From an uncultured Bacteroidota bacterium (GTDB taxonomy: Bacteria > Bacteroidota > Bacteroidia > Flavobacteriales > Flavobacteriaceae), in contig CABXKB010000005.1 of assembly GCA_902512755.1 (NCBI GenBank), positions 1 to 64,000 of the forward strand: a stretch of DNA of 64,000 nt, written 5' to 3'. The position numbers were made by a program, and so were the translations under genes. The notes below the pieces were generated by a model that did no database searches, was not told the origin of the DNA, and saw only the letters and a program-made list of their open reading frames with translations. Below, one piece after another: positions 29,014 to 37,612 of the stretch (positions within the stretch are counted from its first letter, which is position 1; each line of letters opens with the position of its first letter).

Positions 29014-29232
29014 TTAAGTTTGAGGTAGTTTAAATAAATCTTCAACTTTACAATTAAGAGTATTCGCAATTTTTAATGCTAAAACTGTAGAAGGAATGTA
29101 TATCCCATTTTCAATAGCATTAATACTCTTTCTTGAGACTTCTGCAGAAACTGATAGTTCTTGTTGAGTTAAACCAGCAGATTTTCGAAATTCCTCAAGA
29201 TTATTTTGAAGTTTTTTGTGGTTCTTCCCCAA
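29014..29232 (-). CDS. XRE-family helix-turn-helix regulator
   Basis: A 72-aa protein consisting of a single Cro/C1-type HTH: LEEFRKSAGLTQQELSVSAEVSRKSINAIENGIYIPSTVLALKIANTL (about residues 12-59). Such solo HTH proteins repress their own operon or a neighbour. The TTG start lies two bases after the stop of the membrane-protein gene upstream, so the two form a unit. The gene is convergent with lspA with a one-base gap. Confidence 0.85.
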   Translation of the reverse strand: MGKNHKKLQNNLEEFRKSAGLTQQELSVSAEVSRKSINAIENGIYIPSTVLALKIANTLNCKVEDLFKLPQT

Positions 29233-29234
29233 AA

Positions 29235-29633
29235 TTATTTTTTTTCAAATTCTTCAACAGCATCAGTTAATTCTTTCCCTGTGTTTGGATAAAGATATCC
29301 AGCTATCATAGTTCCAATGCCTATAAAACTAACTAATGCCCCAACACCTTCTAAAATACGTCCCATTGCTAAAAAACCAAGTAAATAAAGACCAACACCC
29401 ACAAAAATTGATATAACTCCGCTTCTACGATAGTCAATGGGTTCCTTCTTTCTTTCTTCAAAAATTTTTAATAACTCTTCAACTTTGGACGGGTCGTCAA
29501 GATTCTTAGATATTTCAAGCACTGTTTCTCTCTTTCCCTTGGCATCATAATACAACCAAATAAATACAGTAACTGGAATTATAATTCCTGTTAGCATTCC
29601 AAAAACTGGTATAATAATATTTTGATCATTCAT
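29235..29633 (-). CDS. Small inner-membrane protein, DUF6249-like
   Basis: A 132-aa protein with an N-terminal membrane helix (PVFGMLTGIIIPVTVFIWLYY), a charged cytoplasmic stretch (about 30-68, with DPSKVEELLKIFEERKKEPIDYRRSG) and two closely spaced helices near the C-terminus. This layout fits the DUF6249 group of unknown function, but the family call is from pattern memory. The partner HTH gene follows within two bases. Membrane protein plus solo HTH pairs can form small membrane-linked regulatory units, which is inference here. Confidence 0.7.
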   Translation of the reverse strand: MNDQNIIIPVFGMLTGIIIPVTVFIWLYYDAKGKRETVLEISKNLDDPSKVEELLKIFEERKKEPIDYRRSGVISIFVGVGLYLLGFLAMGRILEGVGALVSFIGIGTMIAGYLYPNTGKELTDAVEEFEKK

Positions 29634-29657
29634 AATTTATATTCTATTAATGTAACG

Positions 29658-29691
29658 CAAACTTAACATTTTTTTCAATATGAGTAGCAAA
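29658..29691 (-). promoter_or_regulatory. Putative promoter of the membrane protein/HTH pair
   Basis: On the minus strand, TAAGTTTG (29665-29658) fits TAnnTTTG exactly, 24 bases before the start at 29633. A TTTG lies at 29691-29688 with a 22-base spacer, slightly longer than usual. Confidence 0.45.
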
Positions 29692-29720
29692 GGTTACATA
29701 GAAATATCAAATTTATATGT

Positions 29721-30299
29721 TTATTTTATGAGAAAATTTATTATACCTTTAGGATTGACACAATAATCTAAGGGAATATCTTCAGTGCGAATCCCGTCTA
29801 TTTTATCTACAGGGTTAAAAAAAGAAAGCCCGATTTTTAAAACTTCGGGTTTACAGTTCACTAAGAAATTATCATAAAACCCTTTGCCATAACCTATACG
29901 ATTTCCAATTTTATCATATCCAAGTAATGGGACAAATATTACATCTATATGTTTTGGGTCTATTAAAATTCCTTTATCTGGTTCGGGTATTCCCCAAGAA
30001 TTGACTCTAATCTTGGTGCTATCAGTTAATAAAATGTGTTCTAAATTTTTTCCACTCACCTTAGGAACTATTACCTGTTTGTCTCTTCCTTGGAGCATCG
30101 TCAGTATTAGGGAAGTGTCTATTTCTGCTTTAGATTTTATGGGAAGAAATAGATGAAAGTACTCAAAATCCCAAATAGGAAGTTTTAAACATTGATTAGC
30201 AATGTCAAAACTTAATTTTTCATGTTCCGCTTCGCTGAGTTCAAGACGCTTTTTTAAAAAATTGGTTCTTAATTTTGCTTTTGAAGCTTTAGGATTCAT
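29721..30299 (-). CDS. 5-formyltetrahydrofolate cyclo-ligase
   Basis: A 192-aa enzyme converting 5-formyl-THF to 5,10-methenyl-THF with ATP. It begins MNPKASKAKLRTNFLKKR, and its C-terminal signature is IGYGKGFYDNFL, the phosphate-binding loop of the family; PLLGYDKIGNR precedes it. The frame stays open upstream to 30458, but that would run into the divergent uvrC start. The ATG at 30297-30299 gives the normal family length and a 53-base divergent gap to uvrC. Confidence 0.92.
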   Translation of the reverse strand: MNPKASKAKLRTNFLKKRLELSEAEHEKLSFDIANQCLKLPIWDFEYFHLFLPIKSKAEIDTSLILTMLQGRDKQVIVPKVSGKNLEHILLTDSTKIRVNSWGIPEPDKGILIDPKHIDVIFVPLLGYDKIGNRIGYGKGFYDNFLVNCKPEVLKIGLSFFNPVDKIDGIRTEDIPLDYCVNPKGIINFLIK

Positions 30300-30352
30300 G
30301 AAATGATATTCTAATTGATAATAGACCCAAAGAAAATCAATATTTTCGTTTT

Positions 30353-32086
30353 GTGAAATTAGATGCGATTGAAATTCAGATAAAAAGCTTACCCCAGGTT
30401 CCTGGGGTTTATCAATATTATGATAAACAGGATAAAATAATCTATATAGGAAAAGCAAAAAATATTAAAAAACGAGTCAACTCATACTTTAACAAAACTC
30501 AAGATAACCAGAAAACACGAGTACTAGTAAAAAACATTTTCCGAATTGAACACGTGGTTGTAGACTCCGAAATAGATGCGTTACTTCTAGAAAACAATCT
30601 TATAAAAAAATACAAGCCCAGATACAACATTCTTCTAAAAGATGACAAAACATATCCTTGGATTTGTTTAGAAAAATATCCTAAACCTAAAATATTTTCT
30701 ACTAGAAATATAAATGATACATCGAAAGAATATTTTGGTCCTTATACAAATATTAAGCATCTGAAAATTATGATTCAATTAATTAAAGAAACATATCCGT
30801 TTTTAAACCAGGAGTTAAATCATCTTTTAAAGATTAACAATATAGAATCATCTGTTTTTTTATTTAAAAAACACGAACTATCAATTAAACAATTAATTAA
30901 TGGGAATTTAAATTTTTGTATTAATCATTTTAAAAAAGAAATGAAACTTCTTTCAAAGGAATTAAAATTCGAAGAAGCTCAAGTTTTGAAAGAAAAAATT
31001 GCTGCACTTAAAGGTTACCAAGCCAAATCAACAATTGTTAATCCAAAAATTAATAATGTTGATGTTTTTTCAATTATTTCTGACGAAAGTCATGGTTACA
31101 TAAATTATCTACAGGTATCTTTTGGTGCAATAGTCAGATCACATACTATAGAAATCAAAAAAAAATTAGATGAAAAAACCGAAGATCTTCTTCAGTTAGG
31201 TATAATTGAGATAAGACAGCTTTTTTCGAGTATTTCAAAGACTTTATTTCTATCTCATAAAGTGTCATTAGGAAAAGAACTCAAGGTTTTTTTACCTCAA
31301 CAAGGAGACAAAAAAAAGCTTGTAGATTTATCCCTTCGCAATGCAAAATATTTTAGAATCGATCGCTATAAACAGATAAAAATTACTGATCCTGAACGTC
31401 ATACTAAGCGTCTTATGAATCAAATGAAAGTTGATTTGAGATTACCAAAAGAACCGATTCATATTGAATGCTTCGATAATTCCAATACTCAAGGATCTAA
31501 TCCGGTTGCAGCTTGTGTAGTTTTTAAAAATGGGAAGCCCAGTAAAAAAGAATACCGTCATTACAATATCAAAACTGTAACTGGACCTAACGATTTTGCT
31601 TCTATGGAGGAAGTTGTTTTAAGGCGCTATAAAAGACTTTTAGAAGAAAATACTTCCCTTCCACAGTTAATTGTTATTGATGGAGGAAAAGGACAACTTT
31701 CTTCAGCTTTAAAAAGCTTGGATATTCTTGGATTGAGAGGTGAAATATCAATCATAGGAATTGCCAAAAGACTTGAAGAAATCTATTTCCCTAATGACGG
31801 TATTCCCTTATACTTAGATAAGAAATCAGAAAGCCTAAAAATTCTTCAACGTGCAAGAGACGAGGCTCATCGGTTCGGTATTACTTTCCACCGTCAAAAA
31901 AGAAGTAAAAGGAGTTTAACTTCAAAACTGGATGGTATTCCAGGAATTGGTCCTGCCTCACGAGATAAATTGTTAATCTCCCTAAAATCATTTAAACGTA
32001 TTAAAGCTGCTTCAAAAAAAGAGGTAATCGATATTTTAGGAAAGCAGAAGGGGGAAAGAATTTTTGATGCTCTTCAAAAAAATTGA
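30353..32086 (+). CDS. uvrC: UvrABC excinuclease subunit C, lacking the Fe-S cysteine motif
   Basis: A 577-aa UvrC with a GTG start, which makes both incisions in nucleotide excision repair. It has an N-terminal GIY-YIG nuclease (PGVYQYYDKQDKIIYIGKAKN, about 17-37), a UVR domain (about 195-222), an RNase H-like endonuclease (IECFDNSNTQGSNPVAACVVF, from about 371) and C-terminal HhH repeats (LDGIPGIGPASRDKLL). Between the nuclease and UVR domains most UvrC proteins carry RTC...C...IGxCxxPC cysteines. Here residues about 146-190 hold only one Cys, and the segment is shortened. The enzyme otherwise looks intact. Confidence 0.95.
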   Translation: MKLDAIEIQIKSLPQVPGVYQYYDKQDKIIYIGKAKNIKKRVNSYFNKTQDNQKTRVLVKNIFRIEHVVVDSEIDALLLENNLIKKYKPRYNILLKDDKTYPWICLEKYPKPKIFSTRNINDTSKEYFGPYTNIKHLKIMIQLIKETYPFLNQELNHLLKINNIESSVFLFKKHELSIKQLINGNLNFCINHFKKEMKLLSKELKFEEAQVLKEKIAALKGYQAKSTIVNPKINNVDVFSIISDESHGYINYLQVSFGAIVRSHTIEIKKKLDEKTEDLLQLGIIEIRQLFSSISKTLFLSHKVSLGKELKVFLPQQGDKKKLVDLSLRNAKYFRIDRYKQIKITDPERHTKRLMNQMKVDLRLPKEPIHIECFDNSNTQGSNPVAACVVFKNGKPSKKEYRHYNIKTVTGPNDFASMEEVVLRRYKRLLEENTSLPQLIVIDGGKGQLSSALKSLDILGLRGEISIIGIAKRLEEIYFPNDGIPLYLDKKSESLKILQRARDEAHRFGITFHRQKRSKRSLTSKLDGIPGIGPASRDKLLISLKSFKRIKAASKKEVIDILGKQKGERIFDALQKN

Positions 32087-32093
32087 GGATTTT

Positions 32094-32113
32094 AATACTT
32101 ATCAAGTATTTTT
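32094..32113 (+). terminator. Intrinsic terminator after uvrC
   Basis: A perfect 7-bp stem AATACTT/AAGTATT with a 3-base loop (ATC) runs into a T-rich tract, beginning eight bases after the uvrC stop. Confidence 0.45.
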
Positions 32114-32140
32114 CTAATAAAACTCAACAAAGAGATTTAT

Positions 32141-32148
32141 TATCTTTG
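32141..32148 (+). promoter_or_regulatory. Putative -7 box for the DUF3108 gene
   Basis: TATCTTTG fits TAnnTTTG exactly and ends four bases before the ATG at 32153, so a leaderless transcript would be expected. No clear -33 TTTG at the ideal spacing. Confidence 0.4.
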
Positions 32149-32152
32149 ATTT

Positions 32153-32950
32153 ATGATAATACGAATTGTACTAATTCTTTTCTTATCAACTCAGTTGATT
32201 TTTTCTCAAACTAATTCAAAATCAACCTTGCCAGCTATGCAATCTTTCCAAGATGGAGAGTGGTTTCAATTGCGCCTTCACTATGGCCCTTTTAATGCAA
32301 GTTATGCTACATTTTCTTTAGAGCGAGAAGCTCTTAATAACAAGGCTGTTTTTCATGCCAAAGGATTTGGAGAGACTACAGGCATTGCTAAGTGGTTTTT
32401 TAAAGTAGAAGATTATTATGAAAGCTACTTTGATGAGAATACTGGAAAACCATATAAATTCATCCGCGATATTAATGAAGGAGGGTATACAAAAAATATA
32501 GAAATTGATTTTAATCATGAGGAAGGTATTGCCCGAGTAAATGATAAAAAAAAGGGGGAAATAAATAACTTCTCAATTGAGAATAACGTACAAGATTTAA
32601 TTTCTTGTTTTTATTATTTAAGGAATTTTTATCCCAAAGATGGGGTTGAAGTCAATGAGAGTTTTGATATAAATATGTTTTTTGATAATGAAAACTATGT
32701 TTTTAAACTCAAGTATTTGGGTAAAGAAGCTATAAATTCAAAGTTTGGGAAAATTAATTGTATGAAGTTTCGGCCTTTAGTTCAATCAGGGAGAGTCTTT
32801 GAAGAACAAGAAAGTGTCACTCTTTGGGTTTCAGAAGACAAAAATCGTTTGCCAATTCGATTGCAAGCAGATATTCTGGTTGGTTCAATAAAAGCAGACC
32901 TAGAAAATTTTAAAAACCTTAAACATCCTTTTAAAATCTTATTAGAATAG
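32153..32950 (+). CDS. DUF3108 domain-containing exported protein
   Basis: A 265-aa protein with a signal peptide (IIRIVLILFLSTQLIFSQ) and the DUF3108 fold. Typical segments are FQDGEWFQLRLHYGPFNASYATFSL near the N-terminus, IAKWFFKVEDYYESYFD in the middle, and SEDKNRLPIRLQADILVGSIKADL at the C-terminus. The family is periplasmic or outer-membrane associated and of unknown function. In flavobacteria it commonly precedes an M23 peptidase gene, as here (79 bases apart), which hints at an envelope role (inference). Confidence 0.88.
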   Translation: MIIRIVLILFLSTQLIFSQTNSKSTLPAMQSFQDGEWFQLRLHYGPFNASYATFSLEREALNNKAVFHAKGFGETTGIAKWFFKVEDYYESYFDENTGKPYKFIRDINEGGYTKNIEIDFNHEEGIARVNDKKKGEINNFSIENNVQDLISCFYYLRNFYPKDGVEVNESFDINMFFDNENYVFKLKYLGKEAINSKFGKINCMKFRPLVQSGRVFEEQESVTLWVSEDKNRLPIRLQADILVGSIKADLENFKNLKHPFKILLE

Positions 32951-33029
32951 TTTGAAAAATAGATTATAACTTTTTTCAATGATTTTTATTTAACTTAAAT
33001 AAGTTTCGAAATTTGTTAAAAATTCATTT

Positions 33030-34316
33030 ATGTACCGAATGTTTATGTCTTTTTTGATTTTACTTTTTTTGGGATGTAGTAACACCTCCAATCAATCTAT
33101 TGAAGAAACTGAAAAGATCGTTGAAGAATTAATTCCTGACCTGTTTTATGGTATCGATCTTAATGAGTTTGATGTAGAAACTAAAAAAATTAAGCGAGGA
33201 GATACTTTTGGTAAAATCATAGAAGACAATGGCATTGATTACCCAGATGTTTACAATATCCTTCAAGCGATAAAAGGAAAGGTTAATGTAAGGAAACTAA
33301 CAATTGGAAAACCGTATAGTCTGTTTTATTCCAAAGACAGTATTCCAGCTCCAGAATTCTTTGTATACCATCCTGGACCACAGTCTTTTAGCCTCATTCA
33401 CTTAAGAGATAGTCTTTATGGTAACCAAGTCCATAAACCTGTGCGTTTAGTTGAGCTTGAAGCATCAGGAATCATAAAAAGTTCATTATACGAAACAATG
33501 CAAAATAGTGGCGTAAATGAGTCCCTCACTTATTATCTTTCTGATGTATATGCTTGGACTGTTGACTTTTTTCGCCTTCAAAAAGGAGATCGATTTAAAA
33601 TTATCTATACTGAAAAATTTGTAGATGATTCGATCTCAATTGGAGTAGAGCGCATTAAAGCTGCCTATTTTGAACATAAAGGAAAACCTCTTTATGCCTT
33701 TGAATACATAAGTGATCAAAAAAAAGGGATCGTAGATTATTTTGATGATCAAGCAAAAAGTCTAAGACGAGCATTTTTACAAGGACCTCTAAAATTTAAT
33801 AGGGTTTCGTCACGATATAATCTTAGAAGAAGGATCGCATATTACGGAAATCGTATACGCCCCCATAAAGGAACCGATTTTGCTGCTTCCGTAGGTACGC
33901 CCATACTTGCAACAGCCAATGGAAACATAGTGAAATCGAGTTATTCAAGAGGGAACGGAAACTATGTTACTATAAAACATAACGGAGTCTACTCAACTCA
34001 ATACCTTCATATGAAAAAACGCAACGTAAGAGTTGGTCAGTTTGTGAATCAGGGAGATATTATTGGCTGGGTGGGTATGACTGGAAATACTTCAGGTCCT
34101 CATGTTTGTTATCGCTTTTGGAAAAATGGAAGACAAGTAGATCCTTTTAAACAAAAACTCCCCGAGGCAAAGCCAATTTCTAATAATTTAAAAGCTAAAT
34201 TTGCTCAACATATTATTCCTTACAAAACTAAATTAGATTGCATCGTTTTTGATGATGACCCAGAGGCTGAAATTGCCGATAATAATCCCACTTCTTATGC
34301 GAAAGACTCTTCCTGA
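33030..34316 (+). CDS. M23 family peptidoglycan metallopeptidase lipoprotein (LytM-like)
   Basis: A 428-aa lipoprotein (lipobox LFLGC, Cys16) with a C-terminal LytM/M23 domain. The zinc-site motifs are HKGTD (His279, Asp283) and a catalytic-loop His327 (QYLHM). The usual HxH reads His358-Val-Cys360 (SGPHVCYRF). A Cys therefore replaces the expected third zinc ligand, a form I recall in the flavobacterial subfamily. The middle domain (KIKRGDTFGKIIEDNGI and onward) resembles the OapA/LysM-like region that binds peptidoglycan. It probably cuts peptide cross-links in the periplasm. The gene overlaps the pgi start by 20 bases. Confidence 0.88.
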   Translation: MYRMFMSFLILLFLGCSNTSNQSIEETEKIVEELIPDLFYGIDLNEFDVETKKIKRGDTFGKIIEDNGIDYPDVYNILQAIKGKVNVRKLTIGKPYSLFYSKDSIPAPEFFVYHPGPQSFSLIHLRDSLYGNQVHKPVRLVELEASGIIKSSLYETMQNSGVNESLTYYLSDVYAWTVDFFRLQKGDRFKIIYTEKFVDDSISIGVERIKAAYFEHKGKPLYAFEYISDQKKGIVDYFDDQAKSLRRAFLQGPLKFNRVSSRYNLRRRIAYYGNRIRPHKGTDFAASVGTPILATANGNIVKSSYSRGNGNYVTIKHNGVYSTQYLHMKKRNVRVGQFVNQGDIIGWVGMTGNTSGPHVCYRFWKNGRQVDPFKQKLPEAKPISNNLKAKFAQHIIPYKTKLDCIVFDDDPEAEIADNNPTSYAKDSS

Positions 34317-35934
34317 TACTCCATCACCAAAATTTCAAACTTGGAAAGCCCTTAAAAATCATCAAAAAAAAATAGCTTCTACAAGTATTATAGAACATTT
34401 TAAAAACGAAAGCAACCGCCTTAATTATAGTTGGCTTGAATGGGAAGATTTTATAGTGGATTTTTCTAAAAACAGGATTGATCGAAAAGGGTTTGATCTT
34501 TTAATCGAACTAGCTAAAGAAGCAGGACTTAAGGGGGCTATTGAATCTCAATTTTCAGGAGCTAAAATAAATGATACAGAAAATCGAGCTGTTTTACACA
34601 CTGCTTTAAGAAGGCTTGACAATTCCCCTGTAATTGTAGACGAGTTAGATATTATTCCAGAAATTAAAGCTATTCAAAAAAAAATGTCCGCCTTTTGTAA
34701 TAAAGTTATCTCAGGGGAATGGAAAGGATATTCAGGAAAAACTATTACACATATCGTTAATATTGGCATTGGAGGATCTGACCTAGGTCCATCAATGGTA
34801 GTAGAAGCATTGGAGCACTATAAAAACCACTTAGATATTCGTTTTGTTTCCAATGTGGAAGGAGATCATCATGAAGAAGTCCTAAAGGGGTTAAATCCTG
34901 AAACTACTATTTTTGTGATTGTTTCTAAAACTTTTACTACACAAGAAACACTAAGTAATGCCAATAGTATCAGGGCTTGGTTTCTAAATCAAGCTCCAGA
35001 AACAGCTATAGTTCAACATTTTGTTGCAGTTTCAAGCAACACCGAAAAAACAGCTGCTTTTGGAATCTCACTAGACAATACTTTTCCCATGAAAGACTGG
35101 GTAGGAGGACGATTTTCATTATGGAGTGCCGTTGGTCTTAGCATTTGTTTGGCAGTGGGTCCTGAGCACTTCCGAGCTCTTTTGAAAGGAGCTGGAAAAA
35201 TGGATTTACATTTTCAAGAGACTCCTTTTGAAAAAAATATTCCGGTAGTTTTGGCTTTATTAAGCATTTGGTACAATAACTTTTGGAATGCTGAAAGTGA
35301 AGCTTTAATCCCCTATACTCAATATTTGAGAAATCTTCCTGCCTACTTACAACAAAGTGTCATGGAGAGTAATGGTAAAAGTGTAGGGCGTGATGGGAGG
35401 CCAGTGAATTATCAAACCGGTAGCATTATATGGGGTGCGTCTGGGACCAATGGGCAACATGCATTTTTTCAACTGATTCATCAAGGAACAAAACTAATAC
35501 CTTCTGATTTTATTGGATTTAAAAAATCTTTAAAAGGAAATTCCGATCATCAAAATAAATTATTATCGAATTTTATTGCTCAAACCGAGGCGCTGATGAA
35601 TGGAAAAACCGCAGATCAAGTTAAAGAAGAACTTGAAGCTAATGATATTGATACTGAACTTCAAGAAAAACTTACTCCTTTTAAAGTGTTTGAAGGAAAC
35701 AAACCAACAAATACAATTCTTATAGATAAACTTACACCAGCTTCTTTAGGGTCTTTGATTGCACTATATGAACATAAAATATATGTTCAAGGATTGATAT
35801 GGAATATATATAGTTATGATCAATGGGGGGTTGAGCTTGGAAAACAATTAGCTGCTAAAATCTTAGATGAAATCGAAGGGAAAAAGTCTTTCTCACATGA
35901 CCCATCTACTTCAAAATTACTTTCTAAAATTTAA
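34297..35934 (+). CDS. pgi: Glucose-6-phosphate isomerase
   Basis: A 545-aa enzyme interconverting glucose-6-P and fructose-6-P. Motifs are IGIGGSDLGPSMV, SKTFTTQETLSNA, the PGI signature DWVGGRFSLWSAVGL, the catalytic ESNGKSVGRDG block with Glu, GTNGQHAFFQLIHQGT, and the C-terminal QGLIWNIYSYDQWGVELGK with catalytic Lys. ATG at 34297 (MRKTLPDTPSPKF) gives the normal N-terminus; the frame is open further upstream inside the peptidase gene. The end overlaps the convergent recJ by 11 bases. Confidence 0.97.
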   Translation: MRKTLPDTPSPKFQTWKALKNHQKKIASTSIIEHFKNESNRLNYSWLEWEDFIVDFSKNRIDRKGFDLLIELAKEAGLKGAIESQFSGAKINDTENRAVLHTALRRLDNSPVIVDELDIIPEIKAIQKKMSAFCNKVISGEWKGYSGKTITHIVNIGIGGSDLGPSMVVEALEHYKNHLDIRFVSNVEGDHHEEVLKGLNPETTIFVIVSKTFTTQETLSNANSIRAWFLNQAPETAIVQHFVAVSSNTEKTAAFGISLDNTFPMKDWVGGRFSLWSAVGLSICLAVGPEHFRALLKGAGKMDLHFQETPFEKNIPVVLALLSIWYNNFWNAESEALIPYTQYLRNLPAYLQQSVMESNGKSVGRDGRPVNYQTGSIIWGASGTNGQHAFFQLIHQGTKLIPSDFIGFKKSLKGNSDHQNKLLSNFIAQTEALMNGKTADQVKEELEANDIDTELQEKLTPFKVFEGNKPTNTILIDKLTPASLGSLIALYEHKIYVQGLIWNIYSYDQWGVELGKQLAAKILDEIEGKKSFSHDPSTSKLLSKI

Positions 35935-37612
35935 GATTCTTGATTTTTAATTGGAGATTAGTATTTCCATTATATTGGTTTTCTTCTAGAGTATAAAGAA
36001 CTGAAAAAGGTTTTTGTTTTTTGACTTCAGAAAGATTGTGCCCCAAACCAAAACCAATGCCCGAAAAACGACCCCCCGATGAGTCAATTAAATCTAGACG
36101 TAAATGAGTTTTATCTTTACCTACTATACGGCTTCCTCCTGCATCCATACATTGATGCGTGACAAAAATGGGAAGCATGTTTTTGGGTCCAAAAGGGGAC
36201 ATTTGATTTAAGATACGTAGAATTTTTAAGTTCAAATCTCTAAAACCTACATCCAAATCATAGGTTACCGATAGTTCTCTTTGCTCTGGAAGAATATGTT
36301 CTTTTGTATAATTTTCAAAGGCTAGTCTAAATTCATCTAACTGCTCAGGATTTATTGTTAATCCAGCAGCGTATTTATGTCCCCCAAACTGAATAATCGA
36401 ATCCTTACAAGCTTCCAAAGCATTATATACATTGAAACCAGAAACAGAGCGAACCGATCCTGCTATTATATCTCCTGATTTAGTCAATACTACCGTTGGC
36501 CGATAATAATGTTCTATAAGTCGTGAAGCAACAATACCAATAACTCCTTTGTGCCAAGAGGGATGAAAGACAACCGTACTATTGTTATTCGATTCCTGGT
36601 TTAATTTAATTTGCTGTAAGGCTTCCTTGGTAATGCGCTCATCTGTTGTTTTACGTTCCGTATTGAAAAATTCAATGGCTCTGGCTATAGGTAATGCTGA
36701 CTCTTTATCAGTGCTCATTAATAATTCTACCGCATTTAACCCATGATCCATTCGTCCTGCTGCATTAATCCTTGGAGCAATTACAAAAACTAAATCTGTC
36801 ACATTTAAAGGACGGTTTAAGTTTTTTAGAAAAAAATTGAGCCCTGGACGAGGATGTTCTTGAAATTGCTTTATCCCCAAAAAAGTTAGAGTTCTATTTT
36901 CTCCAACCATGGGGACAATATCCGCAGCAATAGCTATCGCAACAAGATCTATATAAGGACTTAATTCTAACTCAGGAAGCCCTAATTTTATTTGTAAAGC
37001 CTGTATTAATTTGAATCCAATGCCACAACCACACAATTCTTTATATGGATAAGAACAATCACTCCTTTTAGGATTTAAAACTGCAACTGCTTTGGGAATT
37101 TTAGCTTTAGGTAAATGATGATCACAAATAATAAAGTCAATTCCCATTTCTTTTGCATAATTAACCTGTTCAATTGCATTAATCCCGCAATCAAGAGCAA
37201 TAATTAAGCTAATTCCTTCAGATCGAGCCTTTTCAATTCCTTTTCTAGAAATACCATAGCCTTCAGAATATCTATCTGGGATATAGGGATGTACTGTTGC
37301 TATTTTATCTTTAAGATAAGATGTCATCAGGGATACAGAAGTAGTTCCGTCTACATCATAATCTCCAAAGACCATAATTCCTTCTCCATTTGAAATCGAA
37401 CTTTGAATACGTATAACAGCATCTTCCATATCCTGCATCAAAAATGGATCGTGTAAATGTGACCACTTAGGTCTAAAAAAGTCCTTTGCACTATCAAAAT
37501 CTTCAATTCCTCTTTGGGCTAGTAATGTGGCAATAGTTTTGGGTACATTAAGCATTTCTGAAAGTCTTTCAACATTTTCTTTCAATGGTTTTGGGGTTTT
37601 TTTCCACTGCAT
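35924..37612 (-). CDS. recJ: Single-stranded-DNA-specific exonuclease RecJ
   Basis: A 562-aa 5-prime to 3-prime ssDNA exonuclease of the DHH/DHHA1 superfamily. Motif I is VFGDYDVDGTTS, followed by ALDCGIN, the DHH motif ICDHHLPK, and the DHHA1 GGHKYAAGLTI. A C-terminal OB-fold ends the protein. It works in mismatch and RecF-pathway repair. Normal length for the phylum. It abuts rsmI upstream with no gap. Confidence 0.96.
   Translation of the reverse strand: MQWKKTPKPLKENVERLSEMLNVPKTIATLLAQRGIEDFDSAKDFFRPKWSHLHDPFLMQDMEDAVIRIQSSISNGEGIMVFGDYDVDGTTSVSLMTSYLKDKIATVHPYIPDRYSEGYGISRKGIEKARSEGISLIIALDCGINAIEQVNYAKEMGIDFIICDHHLPKAKIPKAVAVLNPKRSDCSYPYKELCGCGIGFKLIQALQIKLGLPELELSPYIDLVAIAIAADIVPMVGENRTLTFLGIKQFQEHPRPGLNFFLKNLNRPLNVTDLVFVIAPRINAAGRMDHGLNAVELLMSTDKESALPIARAIEFFNTERKTTDERITKEALQQIKLNQESNNNSTVVFHPSWHKGVIGIVASRLIEHYYRPTVVLTKSGDIIAGSVRSVSGFNVYNALEACKDSIIQFGGHKYAAGLTINPEQLDEFRLAFENYTKEHILPEQRELSVTYDLDVGFRDLNLKILRILNQMSPFGPKNMLPIFVTHQCMDAGGSRIVGKDKTHLRLDLIDSSGGRFSGIGFGLGHNLSEVKKQKPFSVLYTLEENQYNGNTNLQLKIKNLKF

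Noticed and set aside
30300-30458. N-terminal extension of the 5-formyl-THF cyclo-ligase frame
   Set aside because: It overlaps the divergent uvrC start and the residues are not family-like; the ATG at 30299 fits.
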